From assembly GCF_002091715.1 (NCBI RefSeq), contig NZ_BDAG01000002.1:62001-126000 (forward strand): a DNA stretch of 64,000 bases, read 5' to 3'. Shown here piece by piece: positions 35,653 to 45,330 of this stretch. How positions within the stretch are numbered: position 1 is the first letter of the stretch; every line of letters starts with the position of its first letter. Origin of the DNA: Pseudomonas migulae NBRC 103157. Its GTDB lineage: Bacteria > Pseudomonadota > Gammaproteobacteria > Pseudomonadales > Pseudomonadaceae. The notes beneath the pieces are model-generated. The model saw nothing but the letters and a program-made list of their open reading frames with translations, was not told the origin of the DNA and made no database searches. The position numbers and the translations under genes are program-made.

Positions 35653-35755
35653 ACGAGCTGCGCTTTGAATGCTTGACCAGATCTCAGTAACAGAGGGGTT
35701 CTTGGGGCTCATTGTGCTGGGGCGACCATAGATTTTATGGCTCCCCCTCAAGGCA

Positions 35756-36610
35756 TCAGCTAAACCGACTCAGCAGCTCATACCCCACGTAGGCCATCAT
35801 CGATCCGAAAAACACGGCCAAAGTGATCGTCAGCTGACGTAGCTTGGCTTGGCTCTGATCAAGGCGGGCGGTCAGGGCGCCAGTATGCTGATTCAACGCC
35901 CCGATGATTCTGGCCTGCCCGTCGGACAGTGTGTCAACCAGCACCTTACTGGCCTGCAGTTTTTGGTCTGACTGCGCTTGTGACTGTAGTGAGGCGTCTT
36001 TCATGCTATTGAACAGGACTTGATGCACAGCAAGAGTGGCCTGGTGTTGGTGCTCCAAGCGCTGGCTAATCTCTGCTACAGCTGCTTTCAAACCAGAGGC
36101 CATAGTGGAATTGATAGCATTCAACCCTGACGCCCATTGTACGAGGGCATTATCCAACGTTGTCCGGCTCTCACTGAGCTGCATGGGCAGCGCCGCGATT
36201 AGATCTGTAGCGCTCCGTTGTGCCTCACCCACGTCGGCTAAGGCCTTGAGCACACGGTGCTCGCTTTGCGCGAGCGCCGTGAGGCTTTCTCTCAGACTTG
36301 CGTCTAGGGAATGCGCCCCAGCCTGAGCGTGCTCGGCGAGTTGAGCCTGAAGTTGAGGGCTCCATGCAGCCTGCTCATCGCGTAAAGTGCCCAGCAGTTC
36401 AACAGCGTCCTTGCTACGTTTAGCTGCAAGGGTACTCTGCGTTAGGCAATCAGCTAGGGGGACACCGACCAGTTCGATCTCTGCCTTGATGTCGGTAAGA
36501 TCGCCCTCCAAACCTTTAACCGACTCACCCAGCGGCTTAAGCGGCTCCTTGAGAATTCTCACCATCAATTCAGCTAGGCTTTTCTCTTTTTCCTGGATTT
36601 GATCACTCAC
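35756..36610 (-). CDS. Coiled-coil protein with C-terminal membrane anchor (dynamin operon)
   Basis: 284 residues from a GTG. Almost entirely alpha-helical with heptad-like leucines (about residues 5-250), then one membrane helix near the end (LTITLAVFFGSMMAYVGYEL) and a short tail. No enzyme motif is seen. It ends a leftward operon after two dynamin-like GTPases, separated from the second by 51 bp. A membrane tether, sensor or spacer for the GTPases is inferred. I do not recognise a named family. Confidence 0.65.
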   Translation of the reverse strand: MSDQIQEKEKSLAELMVRILKEPLKPLGESVKGLEGDLTDIKAEIELVGVPLADCLTQSTLAAKRSKDAVELLGTLRDEQAAWSPQLQAQLAEHAQAGAHSLDASLRESLTALAQSEHRVLKALADVGEAQRSATDLIAALPMQLSESRTTLDNALVQWASGLNAINSTMASGLKAAVAEISQRLEHQHQATLAVHQVLFNSMKDASLQSQAQSDQKLQASKVLVDTLSDGQARIIGALNQHTGALTARLDQSQAKLRQLTITLAVFFGSMMAYVGYELLSRFS

Positions 36611-36661
36611 AATGGATTCTCTAGAACATTGGATTAAGCGCGTATACCTCGCAGGCTTTGT

Positions 36662-38617
36662 TTAGCCCGCTGCCTGCTGGTTGAACGCTAGAAATTCGTA
36701 GTACTGCTGACTCAGAGCAACGCAGGAAAACAGCCCAAGCAAGGCGTCGCTGGGGTCACTCTGTGCAAGCGCAGCGGCGTATTGTTGATCCAGCGCGGCA
36801 CTATATTCTTGCTCAAGCAGGCAGATGAAGCGTTCGCAGCGTTCAAGGTCCTCTTTGGAGTCCAGTGTGATACGAGTGCGCTCTGCGTCCTGCTCAACGA
36901 TACTTTGTTCAATCACACCAAGGCGGGCTTGGGCAAGCCGCGTCTCTTCCTCATGCAGCGCCACCTGGTTCTTAACCTGCTGGAGCTCTTGACTCGTTGC
37001 TCGCTGGGTGCCCGTAAGGGCCTTCAGCCATTGGTCTCGCCACAGGCCCGCCAGATTCGTTAATGCTGCGGTGCCGGCCCGGCGCACGCGAGCGCGGTCT
37101 TCTTGGTAGTTACTAGATGACCAGTAGGTGTCTATCCAATAGTCGCTGAGTGCGCAGCGTATCGACCAGAACTCGGCGCTCAGAATATCATCCACACTTT
37201 TCTGCTCGGGCTCCTCGAAAAGTCTACGAACCTGTCGCCAGTATGGGAGCGGGCAATTGCCGGGCTGAACGTCAAGACGAATAGCGCCTAATGTACGAGC
37301 GTATTCCCTGATCAGCGTGTAAAGGGTCTCCCGGTCGTCCTTTACGCCCCCCTCCTTTGGCCTGTACCGCTCATTAGGATCAGCCAGCAAAGCCTGAGTG
37401 GCCTGAGCTATAGCGGCCTCGGCCTGCTCATAAGGCTTTTTGGACAACAGTTCGGAGACGTCTTTGAAGCGCCGGTGCGATCCCTCAACTATTACCGCCC
37501 AATTCTGAACCTCAGTGGTCAAGGCTACTCTGCGCAACTTAAGCGCCTGGAGTGTCTCTTCAACAGCGCAAGTTTTCTTATGCAGGATGTAGCGCACGCT
37601 GATATGGGTATCGAGCGTACTTCTCAGGCGCCCCATGGGCGTGGTGCTGCTAGTAATCTGCTCAAGCAATTCGTTGCGTAAGGCGGTGATAATGGGCGCC
37701 ATACGCGAATGCAGCAGCGGGTCATCCTTTTCCGCTTGATGCCAGCTGTTACCGAACTCGAGCGGGAAGAACAACCGCGGTTCACGGGCAGGCTCGCTGA
37801 GTTTACCAAACCGCTCAACCTGCTCAATCAGTCGCTGGCGCACCTGAGCCGCATCGATTTCATGCTCTTTACGCAGTATGTCTTTCACTGACCTCGAGAA
37901 GTACGAGTAAGTGGTGACAACCCGAAATCGATAAGGCATGGATTGCCAGTCTTCAATGCCCGGGAGCGTGATCGCCCCGGGGCACAAGAAACCAAGGTCA
38001 TCGCCTTTGCCTACCAACAGGATCAGGTCTGCAAAGGGCAAGTAGGTTTTGGCCATCAGGTTAACGTGTCGCTGTTCCTCTTCATTGGCAGGGTTATCAC
38101 CGGGCAGGTCGAGTATCCGCACGCTAGAGCCTTGGGCACCGCCCAAGAAGCAGCTCTCAGGAAGGTGAACGACACAGGGAGATACTTCAGCTTTTAATTG
38201 GCCCCGTTCCATCTCCGTACGCAGCGCACCCAAGGCCAGGGTCATATCTCTGTCCTCAACCAGCCAACGAGTCTCGCCCTTACGGGTCAATCCCCAGCGT
38301 TCGCTAGTCGAGCGGCAATACTCCATGGTTGTTGCGGTGGCCGACTGACCAGCCTCGCGCCCACCGCGCAGTACCTTTGAGATTCTGCCCATTTGGGCCG
38401 GTACAACCCCCATTAGGTCCAGCAGCAGCGTGGTTTTACCTACTTGCGTTTTACCGAAAACCACCACGTACGGTTCAGTCACCGTCTCTCTGAGTTGCAG
38501 ACGCTGCTGTACGTCCCGACTCAATGTCTGAACCAGACGCGCGTAAGCACGCAGAGCCCATTGTGGCTGTCGCACCTGTAAGGCGTGCCAGTACTCTACC
38601 GCCTGGTTCGATGTCAT
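36662..38617 (-). CDS. Dynamin-like GTPase, second of a pair
   Basis: 651 residues from the ATG one base after the stop of the first GTPase gene; longer frames overlap it. P-loop GKTQVGKT is at 55-62, G3 is ILDLPGDNP, followed by long helices (EEPEQKSVDD to EDLERCERFICLLEQEYSAAL) as in bacterial dynamin-like proteins. No clear membrane helix. Paired bacterial dynamins often form hetero-oligomers on membranes, and some protect against phage by acting at the membrane during lysis. Function here unknown. Confidence 0.72.
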   Translation of the reverse strand: MTSNQAVEYWHALQVRQPQWALRAYARLVQTLSRDVQQRLQLRETVTEPYVVVFGKTQVGKTTLLLDLMGVVPAQMGRISKVLRGGREAGQSATATTMEYCRSTSERWGLTRKGETRWLVEDRDMTLALGALRTEMERGQLKAEVSPCVVHLPESCFLGGAQGSSVRILDLPGDNPANEEEQRHVNLMAKTYLPFADLILLVGKGDDLGFLCPGAITLPGIEDWQSMPYRFRVVTTYSYFSRSVKDILRKEHEIDAAQVRQRLIEQVERFGKLSEPAREPRLFFPLEFGNSWHQAEKDDPLLHSRMAPIITALRNELLEQITSSTTPMGRLRSTLDTHISVRYILHKKTCAVEETLQALKLRRVALTTEVQNWAVIVEGSHRRFKDVSELLSKKPYEQAEAAIAQATQALLADPNERYRPKEGGVKDDRETLYTLIREYARTLGAIRLDVQPGNCPLPYWRQVRRLFEEPEQKSVDDILSAEFWSIRCALSDYWIDTYWSSSNYQEDRARVRRAGTAALTNLAGLWRDQWLKALTGTQRATSQELQQVKNQVALHEEETRLAQARLGVIEQSIVEQDAERTRITLDSKEDLERCERFICLLEQEYSAALDQQYAAALAQSDPSDALLGLFSCVALSQQYYEFLAFNQQAAG

Positions 38618-38618
38618 T

Positions 38619-40808
38619 TCAGACCCCGCGTCCATCAGCAAACACGTGAAGGCCGGCGGCAGAAGCGTCGAGATCATGACGGAGGTCACTGGTCAGCGAC
38701 TTCACATCGGCCATAGCACGGGCCAGACGGTCTTTGCGCATCAGACCTTCATCCATTTTATAGCGTGTTCGCAGTGCCTCAACGATCCTGCCCCGCGCCA
38801 CAGCCATGGTGTCATCGAACTGTTTGCGCAAGTGGCCGACGTGGGCGTCATGTACGCTATGGAGCATGGAGTGTGCTTGCGCGCTAGCGGCCTTTTCAAA
38901 CGTACGTAGCCGTGTCACCGCCACAGCAGTCAAGTAGCCTGCCGCAACTGCTGCAGCGACTGCGACGGCGGCTGGGTGAAGCGTCATTGGCACTGCAGGT
39001 AGGTTCGCTTCTTCCGACGAAGTATCACCAATAATCGTCGCCAGGATATCTGCTTTGCCATCACTGAGGACATCAACCGCCATTACCGTCGCCAGCGATT
39101 TAATAGCCGTTTTGCCGAGATCTACACCCGCGCTGAGGCTCTTGACGCCGTCCTCCACGAGGTTACTTCCCTGCGCTGCCTCTGTCGTTACCGCGACATC
39201 GTGGATCTGGATAACCTCCGGCAAGGCGTAGACCAGACGCGTGTACTCGAGTGCAATCGCAGGCACTATTTTAACGCTTTTGCTCAGCGACTTACTGGAT
39301 GCCTGAAGAGTGCTGACGTTCTCGTGTGAACGGTGACCAAGTAGCAGGCGTACATCGCTGGCGATGTCAGGGGTCAGCGCTTTAAAAGTGACCATCTGTC
39401 CAGAAGGATGCATATAGCCAACCTGTTTCAGCGAGCGCGACTGCTCCTGTGTCAGCAACAGTTGAGGTCCGTTGGCGTCTGGAGCCTTATCTTCTCGTCC
39501 CAACTTACTACCTGTCAGCTTCGCCAGCTCTTCCGAGTATCGAGTGAAAAGTTGCGAGGCGCCGTGTTCCCACGCCTGCTTTACTACGGCCCTCATTTTC
39601 ATCTTGGTTTCACTGGTGGTATCGAAAACGTTGGAGATCCAGTTGCCGAAACCTTCGTGTTCTTCCTTCAACACCTTATCTAGCGCATCACTGGCCTTTG
39701 AAAGCGCCTGGCTTACCAACTCACTTACCAGTTTCAGATGAGTATCCCGCAGGTCCTGCGCTGCGTCATCGAACTCTTCCAGTACTGCTTGCAACACCTG
39801 CGCACCTTCTGTGCTTTCGTCGGCGCTAAAATACAATTGCGACTTACTACGGATCAGGCTTAACACCCGTGTCAGGTCCTTACCGACCAGATTGGAGAGA
39901 TCGCTCATTTGCAAATGACGGTTGGCCTGACCGGTGAAGTTTAGGTCGTTGATCGCGCGCTCCATGTGAGGCATCCAGTGCTCGATATATGCGGGGTCGT
40001 CGGTACCAGTCAGGATGATGTGACGCTCAGCGGCCTCGGCCGATACCTGAAACATTGTTTGCGCACTGTTGCGTAGCTGCTGGCGCTCGGCTAAGTCATC
40101 GCGGCTGTCTTCAGTTTTGGTAATCGCCACATAGGGCCGAACACCCGACAGTTCGCCGTCAAGCATGTCTTTGACGATCTCGACTTGTTGTTGATTAGCC
40201 ATTCGAGTTTTATCGGTTACCACAATACAGCCACCTGCCGCCACCATGGCCTGACGCATCAGTTCCTGCCAGGCACGGTTATCACGGTCCTGTTTCTCAT
40301 AACCGGGCAGTAGCAACCAAGCTTGGTTGTCGCGCTTGAAATACCGACGCGGCACACGTACCACGGGCAGTAAATCACCGGTGGCGGGATCACTGATTAC
40401 TCTATGAAATTCGGCGACCTCGACCGGAACATCCTGAAGCGTGAAACTGCTAGCTCCCTCGTCTTTCAACAAACGGCGCACAAAACCCTGTACCTGTTGC
40501 AAGCCTTCCTGCTCCAGAACCAACACAGGCATTTTCTCACCCCGGCCCTCGTTGCCCTCAAGCCATTTATCTTCGGCTTCGAGCAAGCCATACAAACATG
40601 CCATCAACGTCGTCTTGCCCGCCCCTTGAGAGCCGCCAACTGCAACTACCCAAGTGTCGCCTAGCACCTGAGCAAGCAAAAGCCGGCGCATGACTTCCAG
40701 TAGCTTATCGTCGATTTCTTCATTGCCCAGATCAGTGCAGGCACCGCGGAGGTGGCGCAGTGCATTGTTCAGGCTTTCAAGCAGGACTTCGGGGGACTGC
40801 AGGGTCAC
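38619..40808 (-). CDS. Dynamin-like GTPase with membrane segment, first of a pair
   Basis: 729 residues from a GTG with AAAGGA ahead. P-loop GGSQGAGKT is at 58-66, the G4-like motif is VAITKTED, and the switch region (WLLLPGYEKQDRDN) lacks the usual Asp before PG. Helical stalk segments occupy residues 320-480. A hydrophobic region (HPAAVAVAAAVAAGYLTAVA, about residues 622-641) may insert in the membrane. It begins the three-gene operon. Confidence 0.72.
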   Translation of the reverse strand: MTLQSPEVLLESLNNALRHLRGACTDLGNEEIDDKLLEVMRRLLLAQVLGDTWVVAVGGSQGAGKTTLMACLYGLLEAEDKWLEGNEGRGEKMPVLVLEQEGLQQVQGFVRRLLKDEGASSFTLQDVPVEVAEFHRVISDPATGDLLPVVRVPRRYFKRDNQAWLLLPGYEKQDRDNRAWQELMRQAMVAAGGCIVVTDKTRMANQQQVEIVKDMLDGELSGVRPYVAITKTEDSRDDLAERQQLRNSAQTMFQVSAEAAERHIILTGTDDPAYIEHWMPHMERAINDLNFTGQANRHLQMSDLSNLVGKDLTRVLSLIRSKSQLYFSADESTEGAQVLQAVLEEFDDAAQDLRDTHLKLVSELVSQALSKASDALDKVLKEEHEGFGNWISNVFDTTSETKMKMRAVVKQAWEHGASQLFTRYSEELAKLTGSKLGREDKAPDANGPQLLLTQEQSRSLKQVGYMHPSGQMVTFKALTPDIASDVRLLLGHRSHENVSTLQASSKSLSKSVKIVPAIALEYTRLVYALPEVIQIHDVAVTTEAAQGSNLVEDGVKSLSAGVDLGKTAIKSLATVMAVDVLSDGKADILATIIGDTSSEEANLPAVPMTLHPAAVAVAAAVAAGYLTAVAVTRLRTFEKAASAQAHSMLHSVHDAHVGHLRKQFDDTMAVARGRIVEALRTRYKMDEGLMRKDRLARAMADVKSLTSDLRHDLDASAAGLHVFADGRGV

Positions 40809-41614
40809 TATCGTTTCCTTTTTCGATCGTCGATGTTGCCGCCGCTTGGCGGCCCTGAAAGCAAGCCACTTTTTACTGGAGACTCAGGTAGGGCCAAGAG
40901 AACTCTGAATACAGATGACCAGTAGAGTGCTGAGTATGGGAACGGATGCTGGGGGGGTACACGAGGGTGGCCAGGTCACCGCTGGCGAAAAACTGCAGAC
41001 TTGCATCACACGAATCCCTTTTGCTCTGGGTTCACCTAGCGCGGCTACGTGACCGCTGTTAGTCAACTTCCCTTTAGGAACCTATCGGCTGGCCGCTTGA
41101 ATACTTAAACCTCAGGGGCATTCAGCGACTGCTCTTACTTTTAAGACTCAGTTTCAGGCACCCGATCCAAAACACAGCTTGATGGCCCTCAGGCTACTTG
41201 CCAGCGCAAGCTACAACACAATCTACGACTTTTTCGAGGGCGCCGTATGCCAGCTCCGGCGACCAGTGCGAGGACGTCATCAAGCTATTGCTTGTTCAGC
41301 CACTTTCGCAGAGGTACGCAATTTGGCTGAACTCAAATATGGACTCGTTCGGCCAGTGGTTCCGCTACTGAGGTATAGCGAATGCGCCAAATTGCCGGGA
41401 TATCCATTGAAAAAGTCATTCAAATGCGCATCGCTCTCAATCGGCCAATGGAGCGTGCGCGCTTACTGCTGAAAAGCTACTTCTGATGATTGTAGCTATT
41501 CGTGCGCAAGCGAAATTTTCCGATCAATAGCGTTCCTCACCCCATGGTTCTCGTAGGGCAATTATCGGATACTGCCATTGCGCCAGCACCCATTTTTCAA
41601 GGTTGAAACGACTC
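40809..41614. other. Divergent intergenic region, dynamin and TerB operons
   Basis: About 800 bp without a convincing gene. A 97-codon frame at 41179-41472 has no ribosome site or family features. Both flanking operons must start from promoters here. Confidence 0.5.
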
Positions 41615-44038
41615 ATGGCAAGGAAGAAGGTAAAAAACTCCACAGGTAATGGCATCCTGATCATTTTCGCTCTGGCCTTCGGCGCAGTCGCATCGATCCC
41701 GAAAAATGCTTGGATCGCCATTGGTGTTATTGCTTGCATTGCCGCGGTTTTTTGGCTGCTGGTTCGTCGCTCAAGGCGACAGGCCGAGAAATTTTCAGTG
41801 GCCGTTTCGGAGACGGAACGTCTGCGAGAGCATCAACGGTCAGGCCTCACTTTCTCTATACGAGAGGTTTCAGGGAGCCATATGGGCACAGAGGAAACCT
41901 CTGATTTTTACACTGTCCAACTCGGCTCAGCATCTTCAAAGTCCTTCAAAATTCCAAATGCGAGCACGCAAAAACCTGATGTTCGCTGGGTGCCCGCGAG
42001 TGAATCTGTCACCGTTTCCGGTTTTTTAATTCCGGGTGGCATGTTCTATATGGGCAGCGTGCTAGGTGGCCGGCACGATGCCGAAGAACCTTCACTGATA
42101 AACCCCAAACTCCGTATCGCAAAGACACACGTCGATCTAGAAGAACGGCTGATGTCCTATTGGCCTAGTTTTCACTCCATCACGTCAGAGGCTCGCCGTG
42201 GATACCTTCAATGGCTGGAGGGCGGCCGTCGTTACCCACTGGCAGACACCGGCTACGTATTTTTGTATTTCTATGGTCTAGAGCGTCGAGCACTCGTTGA
42301 CGCAGTGAGTGACCCGGGCGTTAAGGCTGAGCTTCCTTTGATCGTAGAAGAAGTCCAGCGCCTATTGAGTATCTACGGGGAAAATAGGTCGTTCAGGGGA
42401 TATGCGGAAGGTTTTCTGGATTACCTGAGCAACACCAAGATCGATCCAGACCTTTACCTTGGCCCACCTCCCAACGTTGTCGCGTATAGCTACGAGATGC
42501 CACTGCCACTGCGCGTAGGCCTGGGGCAATTCGCTTCCAACAAGCGCCCCCTTGATGCCGATTGGGCATTAGCCTGGGCGCTAGCTGACCCCAACATCAG
42601 CAAACGCACGCCCGTGACTCGCTGCAAGGATGTCTTTTCGAGACTGTTCAAGCTTAAGTACACAAGCGCCCATCCTAAGGGTCTTGTCCTGGCGCAGAAC
42701 AAGACAAAACTTAAAACCAGCTATCGGCCGGCCTCCGCGGTCTTAATGGCCCCCACGCTTAGCTTGGGTGACCTTCCTGATGTCCTGGCCACGTCAGGTA
42801 CACGAAAAAACCTGCAGTTGCTGGTTGAGCTATGCACTACCGAGCTTGAACCCTACAGCCGATATTTGGGCCGCAACCCTGATAGCGCAGAAGCTCTCGA
42901 AGGTCTTTTGCAACTTCCCGTCGCTCTCTGGCCGACGGCAGCCCGTACAGAATTGGACGAGCTTCAATTCAGAATTGGCGACGACCTGATTGTCATGAGC
43001 TTTGGCGAACTCGCAGGCCGGTTCAAGAGCGCCGGCGCCCTGTCCCGCGACAAAGTACTTGCACTTGCCCGCGCGCTGGAATCGCTTCACATCGGTATTG
43101 AACCCGACGTACTGGCTGGCAGTAAGACACCGAAAGCAGAAGATCAAATCGCGCTGTTCGTGACTCAACCAGAAGACGGGTCACTGCGAGCTTCTGCAGC
43201 CTACAATGCTGCTTCGGTGACGCTCGACCTTGCTAGTGCTGTGGCTTCTGCCGATGGTGATACCTCCACTGAGGAAGTTACGCTTCTTGCTCAACACATC
43301 GACTCCTGGAATCACCTGAGTGTGGCCCATCGCAAACGCCTTAAAGCACACCTGCGAATCCAGATCCAGCAACCACCAACGCTGGCCAGCCTGAAGAAAA
43401 AACTCGACCCACTAACGATCGAAGCCAAACGCACGATTGCCAGCTTTCTGGCCCATCTGGCGCAAGCTGATGGCATCGTCAGCCCATTGGAAGTGAAACT
43501 TCTTGAGCGCGTTTACAAAGCCCTGCAGCTGGACAGTCAGATGCTGTACAGCGATCTCCACGGTGCTGCATCTGGAGCAAGTATTGCCTCCGTAAAACCA
43601 AAAGCCGGCATTCCTCGTTCCGAGCCTGGTACCCCGATCACCGCCACTGCGAATCAAGGGTTCGTGCTTGATCACGAGCGCATTGCAGAACTGCAACGAG
43701 AAACCGCAGAGGTCTCCGCCCTCCTTGCCAAAGTCTTCACTGATGACCAGGTTGACGAACCGGAACAGTTGATCGATGTGGCAGAATCAATACAAGAATC
43801 GAGTGCAGACATTGATGGTCTCGATTTGGAACACTCTGCATTCCTTCGGTTGCTGATCTCACGCCCTGAGTGGAGCCGCTCCGAACTTGAAGCTGCCGCC
43901 AGCGACATGGAGCTGATGCTCGATGGTGCCCTGGAACAAATTAACGACATGGCTTTTGAACGTTTCGACATGCCCGTCACTGAGGGTGATGACCCTGTCG
44001 AGATCAATACAGACATTCTGGAAGAGTTAGCCCTATGA
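41615..44038 (+). CDS. TerB-domain membrane protein (TerB_N/TerB_C type)
   Basis: 807 residues from MARKKVKN, with AAGG upstream; a TTG four codons earlier is the alternative. Two adjacent membrane helices (about residues 10-55: GILIIFALAFGAVASIP, WIAIGVIACIAAVFWLLV) precede a TerB_N-type domain (LEERLMSYWPSF, GRRYPLADTGYVFLYFYGLE), a TerB core (about 520-650: ASAVASADGDTSTEE, FLAHLAQADGIVSPLE, the acidic metal-binding style) and an acidic C-terminus. It overlaps the ATPase gene by 4 bp. TerB modules sit at membranes in stress and defence complexes. Confidence 0.8.
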   Translation: MARKKVKNSTGNGILIIFALAFGAVASIPKNAWIAIGVIACIAAVFWLLVRRSRRQAEKFSVAVSETERLREHQRSGLTFSIREVSGSHMGTEETSDFYTVQLGSASSKSFKIPNASTQKPDVRWVPASESVTVSGFLIPGGMFYMGSVLGGRHDAEEPSLINPKLRIAKTHVDLEERLMSYWPSFHSITSEARRGYLQWLEGGRRYPLADTGYVFLYFYGLERRALVDAVSDPGVKAELPLIVEEVQRLLSIYGENRSFRGYAEGFLDYLSNTKIDPDLYLGPPPNVVAYSYEMPLPLRVGLGQFASNKRPLDADWALAWALADPNISKRTPVTRCKDVFSRLFKLKYTSAHPKGLVLAQNKTKLKTSYRPASAVLMAPTLSLGDLPDVLATSGTRKNLQLLVELCTTELEPYSRYLGRNPDSAEALEGLLQLPVALWPTAARTELDELQFRIGDDLIVMSFGELAGRFKSAGALSRDKVLALARALESLHIGIEPDVLAGSKTPKAEDQIALFVTQPEDGSLRASAAYNAASVTLDLASAVASADGDTSTEEVTLLAQHIDSWNHLSVAHRKRLKAHLRIQIQQPPTLASLKKKLDPLTIEAKRTIASFLAHLAQADGIVSPLEVKLLERVYKALQLDSQMLYSDLHGAASGASIASVKPKAGIPRSEPGTPITATANQGFVLDHERIAELQRETAEVSALLAKVFTDDQVDEPEQLIDVAESIQESSADIDGLDLEHSAFLRLLISRPEWSRSELEAAASDMELMLDGALEQINDMAFERFDMPVTEGDDPVEINTDILEELAL

Positions 44039-45330
44039 GCACTATCAGAGCCAAGGATCGCGATGCGGTCATCCAGTCGCTACGCGCAGGCGTCGTTCCT
44101 CGCGTGGGCCAACACCTGATTCAGGTTGGCCGGGTAGGCGAACTAGATGCACTGATTAAGGACGTCAATCGCCTGGTTGAAAGTGGATCTGTATTTCGAG
44201 TCGTCATTGGCGAGTACGGTGCGGGCAAGACGTTCTTTCTGAACCTGGTACGAGCCATTGCCATGGAGCGCAAGCTTGTCACCATGCATGCCGACTTGAA
44301 CCCAGATCGCAGATTACATGCCACGGGTGGACAAGCACGTTCGCTTTACTCCGAGTTGGCTAAAAACATGTCGACTCGTACGAAGCCCGACGGAGGGGCT
44401 ATGCAAGGCATTGTTGAGAAGTTCATCTCTCAGGCCAAAACCGAAGCCAAGGCGGCGGGTACGGACAGCGAGACTGTTATTCGTGCTCACTTGGCCGAGC
44501 TGACCGAGATGGTCAACGGGTATGATTTTGCGGAGGTGATTGCCGCCTATTGCCGAGGTTTCGAAGAAGGCAACGAGCAGCTCAAGGCCGACGCCATCCG
44601 TTGGTTGCGTGGAGAGTTCACCACTAAGACTGATGCCCGAGCAGCCTTGGGTGTACGAACCATCATTGATGATGCCTCCGTCTACGATCAGCTCAAGCTC
44701 CTGTCGAGATTCGTCAGACTTGCAGGTTTTGGCGGTCTGATGATCTGCCTCGACGAACTGGTCAACCTCTACAAACTGGCCAATACCCAAGCTCGTAATG
44801 CCAATTACGAACAGATCCTCCGTATTCTCAACGACTCTCTGCAGGGATCGTCCGAAGGGCTTGGTTTCGTTTTAGGTGGCACTCCTGAGTTTTTGATGGA
44901 CACTCGTCGGGGGCTATTCAGCTACCCTGCCCTGCAATCTCGATTGGCCGAGAACTCGTTTGCAAAATCAGGATTGGTGGATCTGTCGGGGCCGGTCATT
45001 CGCCTGACCAGCCTGACCCCGGAAGACTTCTACGTGCTGCTTCAGAAGCTTCGTCACGTATACGCTGGCGGGGATGTCGAAAAATACTTACTACCTGACG
45101 AAGCGCTCCCCTTGTTCATGGCGCATTGTAATCAGCGCCTGGGAGAAGCTTACTTCCGCACGCCACGTACCACGATCACAGCGTTCATCAACCTGCTCGC
45201 CATCTTGGAGCAAAACCCGGGCGCCGATTGGCGAATGCTGCTTGGAGCCGTCGAGGTCGCCAGGGACTCAGGCGGCGAAGACGATACCAAAGTCGATGCG
45301 GACGATGAACTTGCCACCTTCACACTCTGA
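44035..45330 (+). CDS. DUF2791 P-loop ATPase, BrxD-like
   Basis: 431 residues. N-terminal RDAVIQSLRAGVVPRVG and GRVGELDALIKDVNRLV, Walker A IGEYGAGKT at 58-66, then HADLNPDRRLHATGGQARSL, and Walker B GLMICLDELVNL. These are DUF2791 hallmarks; the family includes BrxD of type 2 BREX, where it stands beside the helicase BrxHI. The same pairing appears here with no pglX, pglZ or other BREX core gene in the window. Start ATGA overlaps the TerB stop. Confidence 0.82.
   Translation: MSTIRAKDRDAVIQSLRAGVVPRVGQHLIQVGRVGELDALIKDVNRLVESGSVFRVVIGEYGAGKTFFLNLVRAIAMERKLVTMHADLNPDRRLHATGGQARSLYSELAKNMSTRTKPDGGAMQGIVEKFISQAKTEAKAAGTDSETVIRAHLAELTEMVNGYDFAEVIAAYCRGFEEGNEQLKADAIRWLRGEFTTKTDARAALGVRTIIDDASVYDQLKLLSRFVRLAGFGGLMICLDELVNLYKLANTQARNANYEQILRILNDSLQGSSEGLGFVLGGTPEFLMDTRRGLFSYPALQSRLAENSFAKSGLVDLSGPVIRLTSLTPEDFYVLLQKLRHVYAGGDVEKYLLPDEALPLFMAHCNQRLGEAYFRTPRTTITAFINLLAILEQNPGADWRMLLGAVEVARDSGGEDDTKVDADDELATFTL

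Noticed and set aside
41179..41472. 97-codon plus-strand frame in the dynamin/TerB gap
   Set aside because: No ribosome site, odd composition and no family resemblance.
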